From Rhizobium sp. Q54 (lineage in GTDB: Bacteria; Pseudomonadota; Alphaproteobacteria; Rhizobiales; Beijerinckiaceae): a DNA stretch of 8,856 nucleotides. Each line of letters begins with the position of its first letter. Position 1 is the stretch's first letter. Where the stretch lies: NCBI GenBank assembly GCA_945903655.1, contig CAMDOY010000136.1:1-8856 (forward strand), read 5' to 3'. The notes beneath the pieces were generated by a model. That model was not told where the DNA came from. It was given only the letters and a program-made list of their open reading frames with translations, and did no database searches. Shown piece by piece: positions 1 to 6,407 of this stretch. Both the position numbers and the translations under genes were made by a program.

Positions 1-1982
1 GCCACTTCCGTCTTGCCGAAACCCACATCGCCGCAAACCAGCCGATCCATCGGGCGGCCCGAGGCCAGATCATCGAGGGTGGCGTCGATGGCGTTCTGCT
101 GGTCTTCCGTCTCGTCATAGGGGAAGCGCGCGCAGAACTCCTCGTAAAGCCCTTCTGGGGGCACGAGACGCGGGGCCTCGCGCAGGTGGCGTTCGGCGGC
201 GATCTTGATGAGGCCGTGGGCCATTTCAAGAATGCGCTTCTTCATCTTGGCGCGGCGGCTCTGCCAGCCAGCGCCGCCTAACTTGTCGAGCTGCGCCTCG
301 GTGTCTTCCGAGCCGTAGCGCGACAGCAGTTCCAGATTTTCCACGGGCAGGAAAAGCTTGTCTCCGCCTGCGTAATGCAGCTCCAGACAATCATGGGGCG
401 CGCCTGCGGCCTCGATGGCCTTGAGGCCGACGAAGCGACCGATGCCGTGATCCACATGGACGACGAGATCGCCTGCGCTGAGCGAGCCCGCCTCCAGCAG
501 GAAATCCTGCGCGCGCTTGGATTTGCGGCGCTGGTGGATGAGCCTATCGCCCAGAATGTCCTGCTCGCCGATGACGGCGAAGCTGGGCGTCTCGAAGCCC
601 TGCTCCAGCCCCACCACCGACAGCGCCGTGACGCCCTTGGGTAGGCCCAGCGCATCGGTAAGCGTGTTGACGCTCTCGCGCTTCTTCAAGCCATGTTCGC
701 CCAGCACGGTCGACAGGCGCTCGCGCGAGCCATCGGACCAGCCAGCCACGATCACCCGCTTGCCGCGCTCTTCGAGCTTGCGCACATGGGCGACGGCGGC
801 CTCGAAGACGTTCTGCGCGTCGTCCGTCCGCTCGGGCGCGAAACTGCGGCCGGGAATGGCGCCGCAATCAATGACCAGCCCCTTGGTGGGCGGCGCCAGC
901 GGAAACGGCGTGACGCGCGCCAGCGGCGTGGCGTCCAGCTTCTCGCGCCACTCCTGCGGCGCCATGTAGAGGGCGTCGGGCTTCAGGGGCTTGTAGGTGG
1001 CGCGCGCGGGGTCGAGATCGAACTGGGATTTGCGAGAGTCGTAGTAATCCCTAATCTGCGCGAGGCGCTCCCCCGCCGCATCCTCGGCCAGCGGATCCAG
1101 CAGCAGCGGCGCATCGCCCACATAATCGAAGAGCGTGTCAAGCTCGCCATAGAACAGCGGCAGCCAATGTTCCATGCCCACATGGCGGCGACCTTCGCTC
1201 ACGGCTTCATAGAGATTGTCGCCGCGCGTCTGGGCGCCGAAGAGCGTCAGGTAATTCTGGCGAAAACGGCGCATGTTTTCGGTGGTGAGCGTGACCTCCG
1301 ACATGGGCACCAGATCGAGCCCGCGCAGTTGCACCAGGGTGCGCTGGGTCTCGGGATCGAAGGAGCGGATGGACTCCAGCGTATCGCCGAAGAAGTCGAG
1401 GCGGATGGGTTGCGGCAGGCCCGGCGGATAGAGATCGAGAATGCCGCCGCGCTGGGCATATTCGCCGGTCTCGCGCACGGTGGAGGAGCGCAGGAAGCCG
1501 TTGGTCTCCAGCCAGCGCACGAGATCATTCATGTTCACGGAATTGCCGGGGGCGGCGGAGAAGCTTTCGCTCGCCATCCATTTGCGCGGGGCGACGCGCT
1601 GCACCAGGCCATTGACGGTGACGCAGAGAATGCGCGGCCTGTCAGTGGAGGAACGCGCCCGCGCCAGACGCGACAGCACGGTCATGCGCCGCGAGGCGAT
1701 CGCCCCATTGGGCGAGACGCGATCATAGGGCTGGCAATCCCAGGCCGGAAACTCCAGCGCCTCGATGTCGGGCGCAGCGAAGGCCAGCATCTCCATGAAG
1801 GCGCGGGAGCGTTGCCCATCGCGCGCCACATGCACGAGGGCGACGGCGCGATCCTCCGCGGCGCGGGCGAGCACGCGCGCGAGATCGGCGGCCACCACCG
1901 CGTCGAAGCCATCGGGAAGGGCGGACAGGGTGAGGGATCCGCCCTTGGCGAATTGATCGGCGGCGCGCTTGAGGTCGGTCAT
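1..1982 (-). CDS. mfd: Transcription-repair coupling factor Mfd, N-terminal part (cut by window edge)
   Basis: Mfd is a DNA translocase that pushes stalled RNA polymerase off DNA and recruits UvrA for nucleotide excision repair. I translated the open frame from ATG at 1982-1980 down to base 1: 660 uninterrupted codons, about 57% of the family's usual ~1150 residues. Visible in order: a UvrB-like N-terminal module, with WDCQPYDRVSPNGA near residue 80 and GEYAQRGGILDLYPPG followed by IRLDFFGDTLESIRSFD; the RNA-polymerase-interacting segment, with DLVVHVDHGIGRF around residues 505-517; a motor start, with FPYDETEDQ; and Walker A GDVGFGKT at residues 651-658. The remaining helicase motifs and the TRG motif lie outside the window. 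The start is 4 nt after the sdhE stop with no good Shine-Dalgarno, so translational coupling to sdhE is likely. No frameshift was seen. The identity is secure. Confidence 0.97.
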   Translation of the reverse strand, partial: MTDLKRAADQFAKGGSLTLSALPDGFDAVVAADLARVLARAAEDRAVALVHVARDGQRSRAFMEMLAFAAPDIEALEFPAWDCQPYDRVSPNGAIASRRMTVLSRLARARSSTDRPRILCVTVNGLVQRVAPRKWMASESFSAAPGNSVNMNDLVRWLETNGFLRSSTVRETGEYAQRGGILDLYPPGLPQPIRLDFFGDTLESIRSFDPETQRTLVQLRGLDLVPMSEVTLTTENMRRFRQNYLTLFGAQTRGDNLYEAVSEGRRHVGMEHWLPLFYGELDTLFDYVGDAPLLLDPLAEDAAGERLAQIRDYYDSRKSQFDLDPARATYKPLKPDALYMAPQEWREKLDATPLARVTPFPLAPPTKGLVIDCGAIPGRSFAPERTDDAQNVFEAAVAHVRKLEERGKRVIVAGWSDGSRERLSTVLGEHGLKKRESVNTLTDALGLPKGVTALSVVGLEQGFETPSFAVIGEQDILGDRLIHQRRKSKRAQDFLLEAGSLSAGDLVVHVDHGIGRFVGLKAIEAAGAPHDCLELHYAGGDKLFLPVENLELLSRYGSEDTEAQLDKLGGAGWQSRRAKMKKRILEMAHGLIKIAAERHLREAPRLVPPEGLYEEFCARFPYDETEDQQNAIDATLDDLASGRPMDRLVCGDVGFGKTEV

Positions 1983-1986
1983 GCGC

Positions 1987-2283
1987 TCAGACGTTGATCG
2001 GGCCGGAATGGGTGTGGAAGGCCTGGAGCCGCCCGAAGAAGGGCGTCTGGCGCTCGGGCGGTGTCGGCGTCTCGCCGGTGAGCCACATGAGCACGTCCCG
2101 GTCCAGCTCCTCCATGAGGCTCTCGAACTCGGTCAATTCGGCTTCCGTGAAGGTGGGCAGGTTAGCGTCCGCGAATTTGCCGAACAGAATGTCCATCTCC
2201 CGCATGCCGCGATGCCAGGCCCGGAACAGGGCGCGGCGACGCCGGGGGTCGAGATCGACGCTGGACAGGGTGGATTCGGGCAC
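1987..2283 (-). CDS. sdhE: Succinate dehydrogenase assembly factor SdhE (DUF339/Sdh5 family)
   Basis: A 98-residue cytoplasmic protein of the SdhE/Sdh5 family, which promotes covalent FAD attachment to the flavoprotein subunit SdhA of succinate dehydrogenase. The family signature RGxxE is present as RGMRE at residues 25-29 inside AWHRGMREMDILFGKFAD. It is followed by the helical segment LMEELDRDVLMWLTG (about 56-70) and a short C-terminal extension. The length fits the family (about 80-110). The start is GTG at 2283-2281, chosen because a perfect AAGGAGGT lies 4 nt upstream (2288-2295). The gene heads a two-gene unit with mfd, 4 nt apart, driven by the promoter at 2346-2374. Pairing of sdhE with mfd and nearby recG is, as far as I know, common in Hyphomicrobiales. 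Confidence 0.95.
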   Translation of the reverse strand: MPESTLSSVDLDPRRRRALFRAWHRGMREMDILFGKFADANLPTFTEAELTEFESLMEELDRDVLMWLTGETPTPPERQTPFFGRLQAFHTHSGPINV

Positions 2284-2287
2284 GCAG

Positions 2288-2295
2288 ACCTCCTT
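2288..2295 (-). promoter_or_regulatory. Ribosome binding site of sdhE
   Basis: On the minus strand this reads AAGGAGGT, a full match to the anti-Shine-Dalgarno core, 4 nt before a GTG codon. It fixes the GTG at 2283 as the sdhE start. Confidence 0.85.
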
Positions 2296-2345
2296 CGCGC
2301 GAGCAGCAAAGCCCGCCGACCGGATTCCGGAGGCGGGGATGGGGC

Positions 2346-2374
2346 TATATAGCGGCTCAGCGGGCGCTTGTCAG
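2346..2374 (-). promoter_or_regulatory. Sigma-70-type promoter of the sdhE-mfd operon
   Basis: On the minus strand CTGACA (2374-2369) is followed by a 17-nt spacer and TATATA (2351-2346; GCTATATAGCC in context). The -35 differs from TTGACA at one position, the spacing is ideal, and the -10 fits the alphaproteobacterial CTATAT-like element. Transcription would begin near 2339, giving a leader of about 55 nt before the sdhE GTG. The promoter lies on the GC-rich side of the AT-rich block, so the operon keeps its own promoter. Confidence 0.65.
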
Positions 2375-2452
2375 GGAAAATGGGGGGTGGGGGGAGACGG
2401 AGTTGGTCCGGAGGCGTCTGGACAGGAACGTGGCAGAAACGCGGGTGCGCAT

Positions 2453-2501
2453 TTAACACATTTTGGAAATGTGTTAAGGAAAGCGCGTTTTTTTAACACA
2501 T
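2453..2501. repeat. TTAACACAT repeat cluster: 11-bp perfect inverted repeat plus a third direct copy
   Basis: TTAACACATTT (2453-2463) and AAATGTGTTAA (2467-2477) form a perfect 11-bp inverted repeat around a 3-nt spacer. A third half-site, TTAACACAT (2493-2501), repeats the first in the same orientation 40 bp downstream, about four helical turns. The cluster lies between the stop of the 2558-4141 gene and the sdhE promoter, starting about 80 bp upstream of the -35, where composition shifts from GC-rich to AT-rich. It could be an operator or an end structure of inserted DNA. It does not look like a standard intrinsic terminator, because neither strand has a U tract directly after the hairpin. 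Confidence 0.7.
2479..2490 (+). repeat. Left copy of a 12-bp direct repeat flanking the AT-rich block
   Basis: GAAAGCGCGTTT occurs here and again, identical and in the same orientation, at 4163-4174. The pair encloses the whole 2558-4141 gene. It could be a target-site duplication, a recombination scar or chance; the core AAAGCGCGTTT is close to self-complementary. No recombinase gene is present to support an attachment site. Confidence 0.5.
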
Positions 2502-2542
2502 GCGGGGCAGGGGTAATTTGGAAGCTGTAGCCTGCCCCTGCA
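2501..2542 (-). terminator. GC-rich stem-loop after the AlbA_2-type gene (possible terminator)
   Basis: TGCGGGGCAGG (2501-2511) pairs with CCTGCCCCTGCA (2531-2542), 11 bp with one bulged base and a 19-nt loop. An alternative register pairs GCAGGGG (2507-2513) with CCCCTGC (2535-2541). It starts about 15 nt downstream of the TAG at 2560-2558. On the mRNA strand the stem is followed by A residues rather than a U run, so it may block 3' exonucleases or work with Rho rather than terminate intrinsically. Confidence 0.35.
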
Positions 2543-2557
2543 ATTATAAGCCTGAGC

Positions 2558-4141
2558 CTAAACGTTTTTTGTCACCTTTGGCTTATAAAACAGTTCATCT
2601 AGCCGACAGGCTGCTCGAAAAATCGCGCTGTGCAGGTTTTTCTGCCTAGGGCTCCCAGTATTCGCTCGCTCGTAACAGAGCAGCAACAAATCGCGAAAGC
2701 GGATTAGGTCATCAACACCTTCGGGAAGCCCCTGAACGGCTAGAGCAAATTTATGAGCATCAGAGTCAGTAGGAGGTTCTGCTATAATCCCCATTTTGAA
2801 GTTTTCAATTAGTTGCTTCGGCTTTCCTCCATGTGCTTTGTACGCGTTTCTGGAGCCCTTCAGTTGTGCAACGGCTCCGTCACGGTGGCTTGGCATGCTT
2901 GCCGGTTCACTCTTTAGCCTTTCAATGGCATCATCAACGGATACTCCCGCAGCGAGGATGTAATACCAGATAGGCAGCCATTCGCGGTTGGAGTGGGCAG
3001 CGTGCTGAACGTATTGCCAAGGCTCGTGAACGGGTTCGCCCTGCAAGAAATTTCTAAGAACCGCATCCGACGTGACATTAGCCCTAACGATCCTGGTAGG
3101 GCCAACTGTGGTTCCATCGGCAGTAACATTGCCGATCAATCTCAACGCGGGAGCTCCTTCTTTTTCAGAAAATTCGCCCTCTCGAATGAATTTTATCTGG
3201 TCGAGCAATGCGGGATCAATCATGATTGCCTGCTTGCCGTCTTGAAGTTTTCCAAGCTCAAGGTCTGCGATCGGGGCGCGCGATGGACCTAGCGCCAAAA
3301 GCCGTTCGATCAAGGGCATGATTTCCGTTCGGGCGACTTTATCGCGCTCATCCAGGATTGTCCTAAGATCGCTGTACTTGATGCGTTCGGAACGTCCAGG
3401 ATAACGGTAAAAAATATCGCCTTCTTTCAGAGTATTGCCATCACCACTGCGGACAATTACCGGACGGCTGGGATGCTGCTCGACATGCATTACGCCGATT
3501 ATTGCTGCACCAATCGTCAGGTGGGTCGTTCCAACCGTGGGCGTCGGGTCGAGCACGCCTTTAATCTGACGGGTAACTTCGGCTGGGTCGGCTTTTTGAA
3601 ACGCTTCGCCAGTCATCCCAATTGCTGCGTGGCTCTTGTTCGCGGCGCCTTTTCCCGCCGTATCAAGATCATGAACTCCGAAGAAAATGTATCCGCCATG
3701 ATTATTGGCGAGAGCCGCAATAGCGCGCACCCAAGTGTGAGATTGTTTTAGTCCGAAATTAAGTTTGCATTCGTGCATATTTGTTTCACCACCAGTCAGC
3801 CGAAAAACGCCGAACTCATCTTGCTCGAACAAGGCCCGAAGACGATTATGGTCAAGTGGCCCGGGTGGCGAAATCGGTTCCGATGGGGGCGTCACAAAAA
3901 CGGAAATGCTAGGTTGAAGCGCTGCGGAACTGCGCGACAGGATAAATGCGTCTACTTCCGCATCGGTCGCAGCGGGAACATGTTGCCCATACTTCTTATC
4001 CCTTATTTCCGAAATTCGCCCGGAGTTCACCGCTCGGTCTGGGCGGTTGAAAAGGAACTGAATGTCTTTGTTCTTCATATTCCGTTCGGTCATTCGCCGG
4101 ATCAGCGCTATCTCAGCCTCTGTGATGCTCCGATTTCCCAT
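2558..4141 (-). CDS. HTH-like plus AlbA_2 (Schlafen-type) domain protein on a low-GC block
   Basis: 527 residues, soluble, with no signal peptide or membrane segment. Residues 6-50 (ITEAEIALIRRMTERNMKNK, then FNRPDRAVNSGRISEI) read as a helix-turn-helix-like DNA-binding segment. A proline-rich linker spans about 75-97. Residues about 115-265 match the AlbA_2/Schlafen-type pattern: HECKLNFG at 123-130, AIAALANNHGGYIFFGVHD at 140-158, then GDIFYRYPGRSERIKYSDLR at 241-260. The mostly helical C-terminal half (FIREGEFSEKEGAPALRLIG at 318-337, then about 360-520) I do not recognise. AlbA_2 proteins are often labelled ATP-binding or transcriptional regulators, and the biochemical role is mostly unknown; some lie in defence islands. 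The ATG at 4141 lacks a good Shine-Dalgarno. In-frame TAG at 4147-4145 closes the frame just upstream. Base composition differs from both neighbours (about 45-60% G+C in lines counted by hand, against about 73% in a recG line), suggesting horizontal acquisition. Confidence 0.85.
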   Translation of the reverse strand: MGNRSITEAEIALIRRMTERNMKNKDIQFLFNRPDRAVNSGRISEIRDKKYGQHVPAATDAEVDAFILSRSSAALQPSISVFVTPPSEPISPPGPLDHNRLRALFEQDEFGVFRLTGGETNMHECKLNFGLKQSHTWVRAIAALANNHGGYIFFGVHDLDTAGKGAANKSHAAIGMTGEAFQKADPAEVTRQIKGVLDPTPTVGTTHLTIGAAIIGVMHVEQHPSRPVIVRSGDGNTLKEGDIFYRYPGRSERIKYSDLRTILDERDKVARTEIMPLIERLLALGPSRAPIADLELGKLQDGKQAIMIDPALLDQIKFIREGEFSEKEGAPALRLIGNVTADGTTVGPTRIVRANVTSDAVLRNFLQGEPVHEPWQYVQHAAHSNREWLPIWYYILAAGVSVDDAIERLKSEPASMPSHRDGAVAQLKGSRNAYKAHGGKPKQLIENFKMGIIAEPPTDSDAHKFALAVQGLPEGVDDLIRFRDLLLLCYERANTGSPRQKNLHSAIFRAACRLDELFYKPKVTKNV

Positions 4142-4162
4142 TGGCTATCCAATTTCGGTTTT

Positions 4163-4174
4163 GAAAGCGCGTTT
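4163..4174 (+). repeat. Right copy of the 12-bp direct repeat flanking the AT-rich block
   Basis: GAAAGCGCGTTT, identical to 2479-2490 and 1684 bp away from it. It lies 22 nt upstream of the ATG of the 2558-4141 gene. AT-richer sequence continues for another 75 nt or so toward recG, so this copy may not mark the exact edge of the foreign DNA. Confidence 0.5.
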
Positions 4175-4258
4175 CAGAGTCTCGATCTCTCCGTCAATTT
4201 CACCGTAACATTCGCAAAAGAAATCTGCCAAGGTCAAGTGACAAACAATCCGGGACCG

Positions 4259-4292
4259 CCCCCTCCCCCGCCTTGTCCCCCGCCCCCAGCCC
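4259..4292 (-). other. Canonical G-quadruplex motif on the minus strand, upstream of recG
   Basis: The plus strand carries five C tracts (4259-4263, 4265-4269, 4277-4281, 4283-4287, 4290-4292), so the minus strand has G5, G5, G5, G5 and G3 with loops of 1, 7, 1 and 2 nt. This satisfies the usual G3+N1-7 rule. The tract ends 16 nt before the recG ATG, on the recG template strand, and overlaps the proposed recG promoter. That the motif is present is certain; that it folds in the cell is not shown. Confidence 0.6.
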
Positions 4293-4301
4293 AGCTAGAC
4301 C
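4273..4301 (+). promoter_or_regulatory. Candidate recG promoter, implying a leaderless transcript
   Basis: TTGTCC (4273-4278), a 17-nt spacer and TAGACC (4296-4301) give a weak sigma-70-like match. Transcription would begin around 4308, the A of the recG ATG. No Shine-Dalgarno-like purine tract precedes the ATG (the context is CCCCTCTC), which agrees with leaderless translation, known to be frequent in alphaproteobacteria. The hexamers are imperfect and C-rich sequence may produce such matches by chance. Confidence 0.35.
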
Positions 4302-4307
4302 CCTCTC

Positions 4308-6404
4308 ATGCGCCCCGATCTCCTCAACCCCCTCTTCGCGCCCGTCTCGGCCCTGCCCGGCGTCGGGCCCAAGACTGGCAAGCTCTTCGACCGGCTGCTC
4401 GAGCGGCCAGCGGGAGCGCGGGTGGTGGATGTGCTGTTTCACATTCCCCATTCCAGCATCGACCGGCGCAACCGGCCCGCGATCTCGCAAGCGCCGCGCG
4501 ACGAGATCGTGACGCTGGAGGTTAGGGTGGTCGATCATCGGCCACCCTCGCGCAATTCCAAGGGGCCCTTCCGGGTGCTGGTGGAGGATGAGACGGGCGA
4601 TGTGCTGCTCGTCTTCTTCCTCGCCAATCACCAGTGGATCGAGCGCATGTTGCCCATCGGGGCCAAGCGCTGGGTCTCCGGCAAGCTCGAACTCTGGGAC
4701 GGCCATCTGCAGATGGTGCATCCCGACAAGGTGCTCGATGAGGAGGGGCTGGCGCGCCTGCCCCCGGTCGAGCCGGTATATTGGCTGACCGAGGGGCTCT
4801 ATCAGCGCAATGTGGGCAAGGCGGCGGAGGCGGCTTTGGCGCGCACTCCGGTCCTGCCCGAATGGCACGAGGGCGCGACCCTCTCCTTGCGCAAGCTGCC
4901 GAGTTTCGCGCAGGCGCTGGCGACCCTGCATCGGCCTGCGAGCCCCAAGGACCTCGAACCCGACTCCCCCGCCCGCGTGCGCCTCGCCCTCGATGAGCTG
5001 CTGGCGAGCCAGATGGCGCTGGTGATGACCCGCGCCAAGTTTCGCGAATTGCCGGGCCGGGCCAGCGTGGGGGATGGGCGGATCGCCGACCAGATTCTCG
5101 CCTCCCTGCCCTTCCAGCTCACGGGATCGCAGGCGGAAGCCATCGCCGAGATCCGCGCCGACATCGCCTCGACCAAGCGCATGTTGCGCCTGCTGCAAGG
5201 CGATGTGGGCTCGGGCAAGACCCTGGTCGCCTTGCTGACCATGGCGAGCGTGGTGGAGGCGGGCCGTCAGGCGGCGCTCATGGCGCCCACGGAGATTCTC
5301 GCCCGCCAGCATTACGAGCGCATGTTTCCGCTGGGGCAGAGCGTGGGCATCCGCTTCGGCCTCATCACGGGCCGCGACAAGGTCTCTGAACGGAACAAGA
5401 CTTTGGCGGCGCTGGCGGCGGGGGAGATCGACATTCTCGTCGGCACCCACGCGGTCTTTCAGGAGAGCGTGGTCTTCAAGGATCTAGCTTACGCGGTGGT
5501 GGATGAGCAGCATCGCTTCGGCGTGCATCAGCGCCTTGCCTTGGGCGAAAAGGGCGAGGCGGTGGATGTGCTGGTCATGACCGCCACGCCCATTCCGCGC
5601 ACCCTCGTGCTGACCTATTTCGGCGACATGGATGTTTCGACCCTTCGCGAGAAGCCTGCGGGACGCAAGCCCGTGGACACCCGCGCCCTGCCGGTGGAGC
5701 GGATCGACGAGGTGGTCGGCGGGCTGCACCGGGCGCTGGACGCTGGCGCGCAGGTCTATTGGGTCTGCCCGCTTGTTGAAGAAAACGAGGAGCTGGATGT
5801 GGCCGCCGCGCAGGAGCGTTACGAGCTGCTGCGGCAATTCTTCGGCGACAAGGTCGGCCTCGTTCACGGCAAGATGAAGGGCCGCGAGAAAGATGCCGCC
5901 ATGGAGGCCTTCCAGCGCAACGAGACCAAGGTGCTGGTGGCGACCACGGTGATCGAGGTGGGCGTCGATGTGCCCAACGCCAGCATCATGGTCATCGAAC
6001 ACGCCGAGCGCTTTGGCCTGGCGCAATTGCATCAGCTGCGCGGCCGGGTGGGACGCGGCGCGGCGAAGTCGACCTGCCTGCTGCTCTACAAGGCGCCGCT
6101 GGGCGAGGTGTCGAAGGCGCGGATCAACATCATGCGCGAGACGGAAGATGGCTTCCGCATCGCGGAAGAAGACCTGCGCCTGCGGGGCGAGGGCGAGATT
6201 CTGGGCTCGCGCCAGTCGGGCCTGCCGGGCTTTCGGCTGGCGAGTCTGGATGTGCATGGCCCCCTGCTCAACATCGCCCGCGAGGAGGCCAAGCGCGTGC
6301 TGGAGAGCGATCCGGACTTGCAGAGCGACCATGGCCAGGCCCTGCGCCTGCTGCTGCATCTGTTCGAGCGCGAGGAAGCGGCCAAGCTCGTGCGCGCGGG
6401 CTGA
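4308..6404 (+). CDS. recG: ATP-dependent DNA helicase RecG
   Basis: 698 residues, the full family length. RecG is a superfamily 2 translocase that reverses stalled replication forks and branch-migrates Holliday junctions. An N-terminal helical region with LPGVGPKTGKLFDRLL (16-31) leads into the OB-fold wedge domain (about 65-165), which grips branched DNA. Motor motifs: Walker A GDVGSGKT (298-305), APTEIL (326-331), DEQH box VVDEQHRFGVHQR (397-409), TATPIPRTL (425-433), VGVDVPNAS (551-559) and QLRGRVGRG (576-584). The TRG motif follows: DLRLRGEGEILGSRQSG (622-638), a feature RecG shares with Mfd. All catalytic residues look intact. The start ATG at 4308 fits the usual N-terminus (MRPDLLNPLFAPVSALPGVG). 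It is divergent from the 2558-4141 gene and tail-to-tail with the DUF502 gene. No frameshift. Confidence 0.98.
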   Translation: MRPDLLNPLFAPVSALPGVGPKTGKLFDRLLERPAGARVVDVLFHIPHSSIDRRNRPAISQAPRDEIVTLEVRVVDHRPPSRNSKGPFRVLVEDETGDVLLVFFLANHQWIERMLPIGAKRWVSGKLELWDGHLQMVHPDKVLDEEGLARLPPVEPVYWLTEGLYQRNVGKAAEAALARTPVLPEWHEGATLSLRKLPSFAQALATLHRPASPKDLEPDSPARVRLALDELLASQMALVMTRAKFRELPGRASVGDGRIADQILASLPFQLTGSQAEAIAEIRADIASTKRMLRLLQGDVGSGKTLVALLTMASVVEAGRQAALMAPTEILARQHYERMFPLGQSVGIRFGLITGRDKVSERNKTLAALAAGEIDILVGTHAVFQESVVFKDLAYAVVDEQHRFGVHQRLALGEKGEAVDVLVMTATPIPRTLVLTYFGDMDVSTLREKPAGRKPVDTRALPVERIDEVVGGLHRALDAGAQVYWVCPLVEENEELDVAAAQERYELLRQFFGDKVGLVHGKMKGREKDAAMEAFQRNETKVLVATTVIEVGVDVPNASIMVIEHAERFGLAQLHQLRGRVGRGAAKSTCLLLYKAPLGEVSKARINIMRETEDGFRIAEEDLRLRGEGEILGSRQSGLPGFRLASLDVHGPLLNIAREEAKRVLESDPDLQSDHGQALRLLLHLFEREEAAKLVRAG

Positions 6405-6407
6405 GGC

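Noticed and set aside
693..1997. 434-codon open frame on the plus strand
   Set aside because: Lies wholly antisense to mfd; its length is explained by the G/C third-position bias of mfd, and the composition (His, Gly, Arg, Ala) is typical of a shadow frame.
2374..2394. G-rich run (GGG, G6, G6) upstream of sdhE as a second G-quadruplex
   Set aside because: Only three G3+ tracts fall within allowed loop lengths; the next G3 is 9 nt away.
2543..2548. Perfect TATAAT on the minus strand downstream of the AlbA_2-type gene
   Set aside because: No -35-like hexamer at 16-18 nt; the nearest, GTGACA at 2575-2570, is 21 nt away. Likely chance in AT-rich sequence.
3773..4525. 250-codon open frame on the plus strand crossing the block edge and the recG start
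   Set aside because: Overlaps two supported genes, changes composition midway to proline-rich junk, and has no motif.
4200..5450. 416-codon open frame on the minus strand
   Set aside because: Antisense to recG, with shadow-type composition and no recognisable domain.
5484..6359. 291-codon open frame on the minus strand
   Set aside because: Antisense to the recG motor domain; no family signature.
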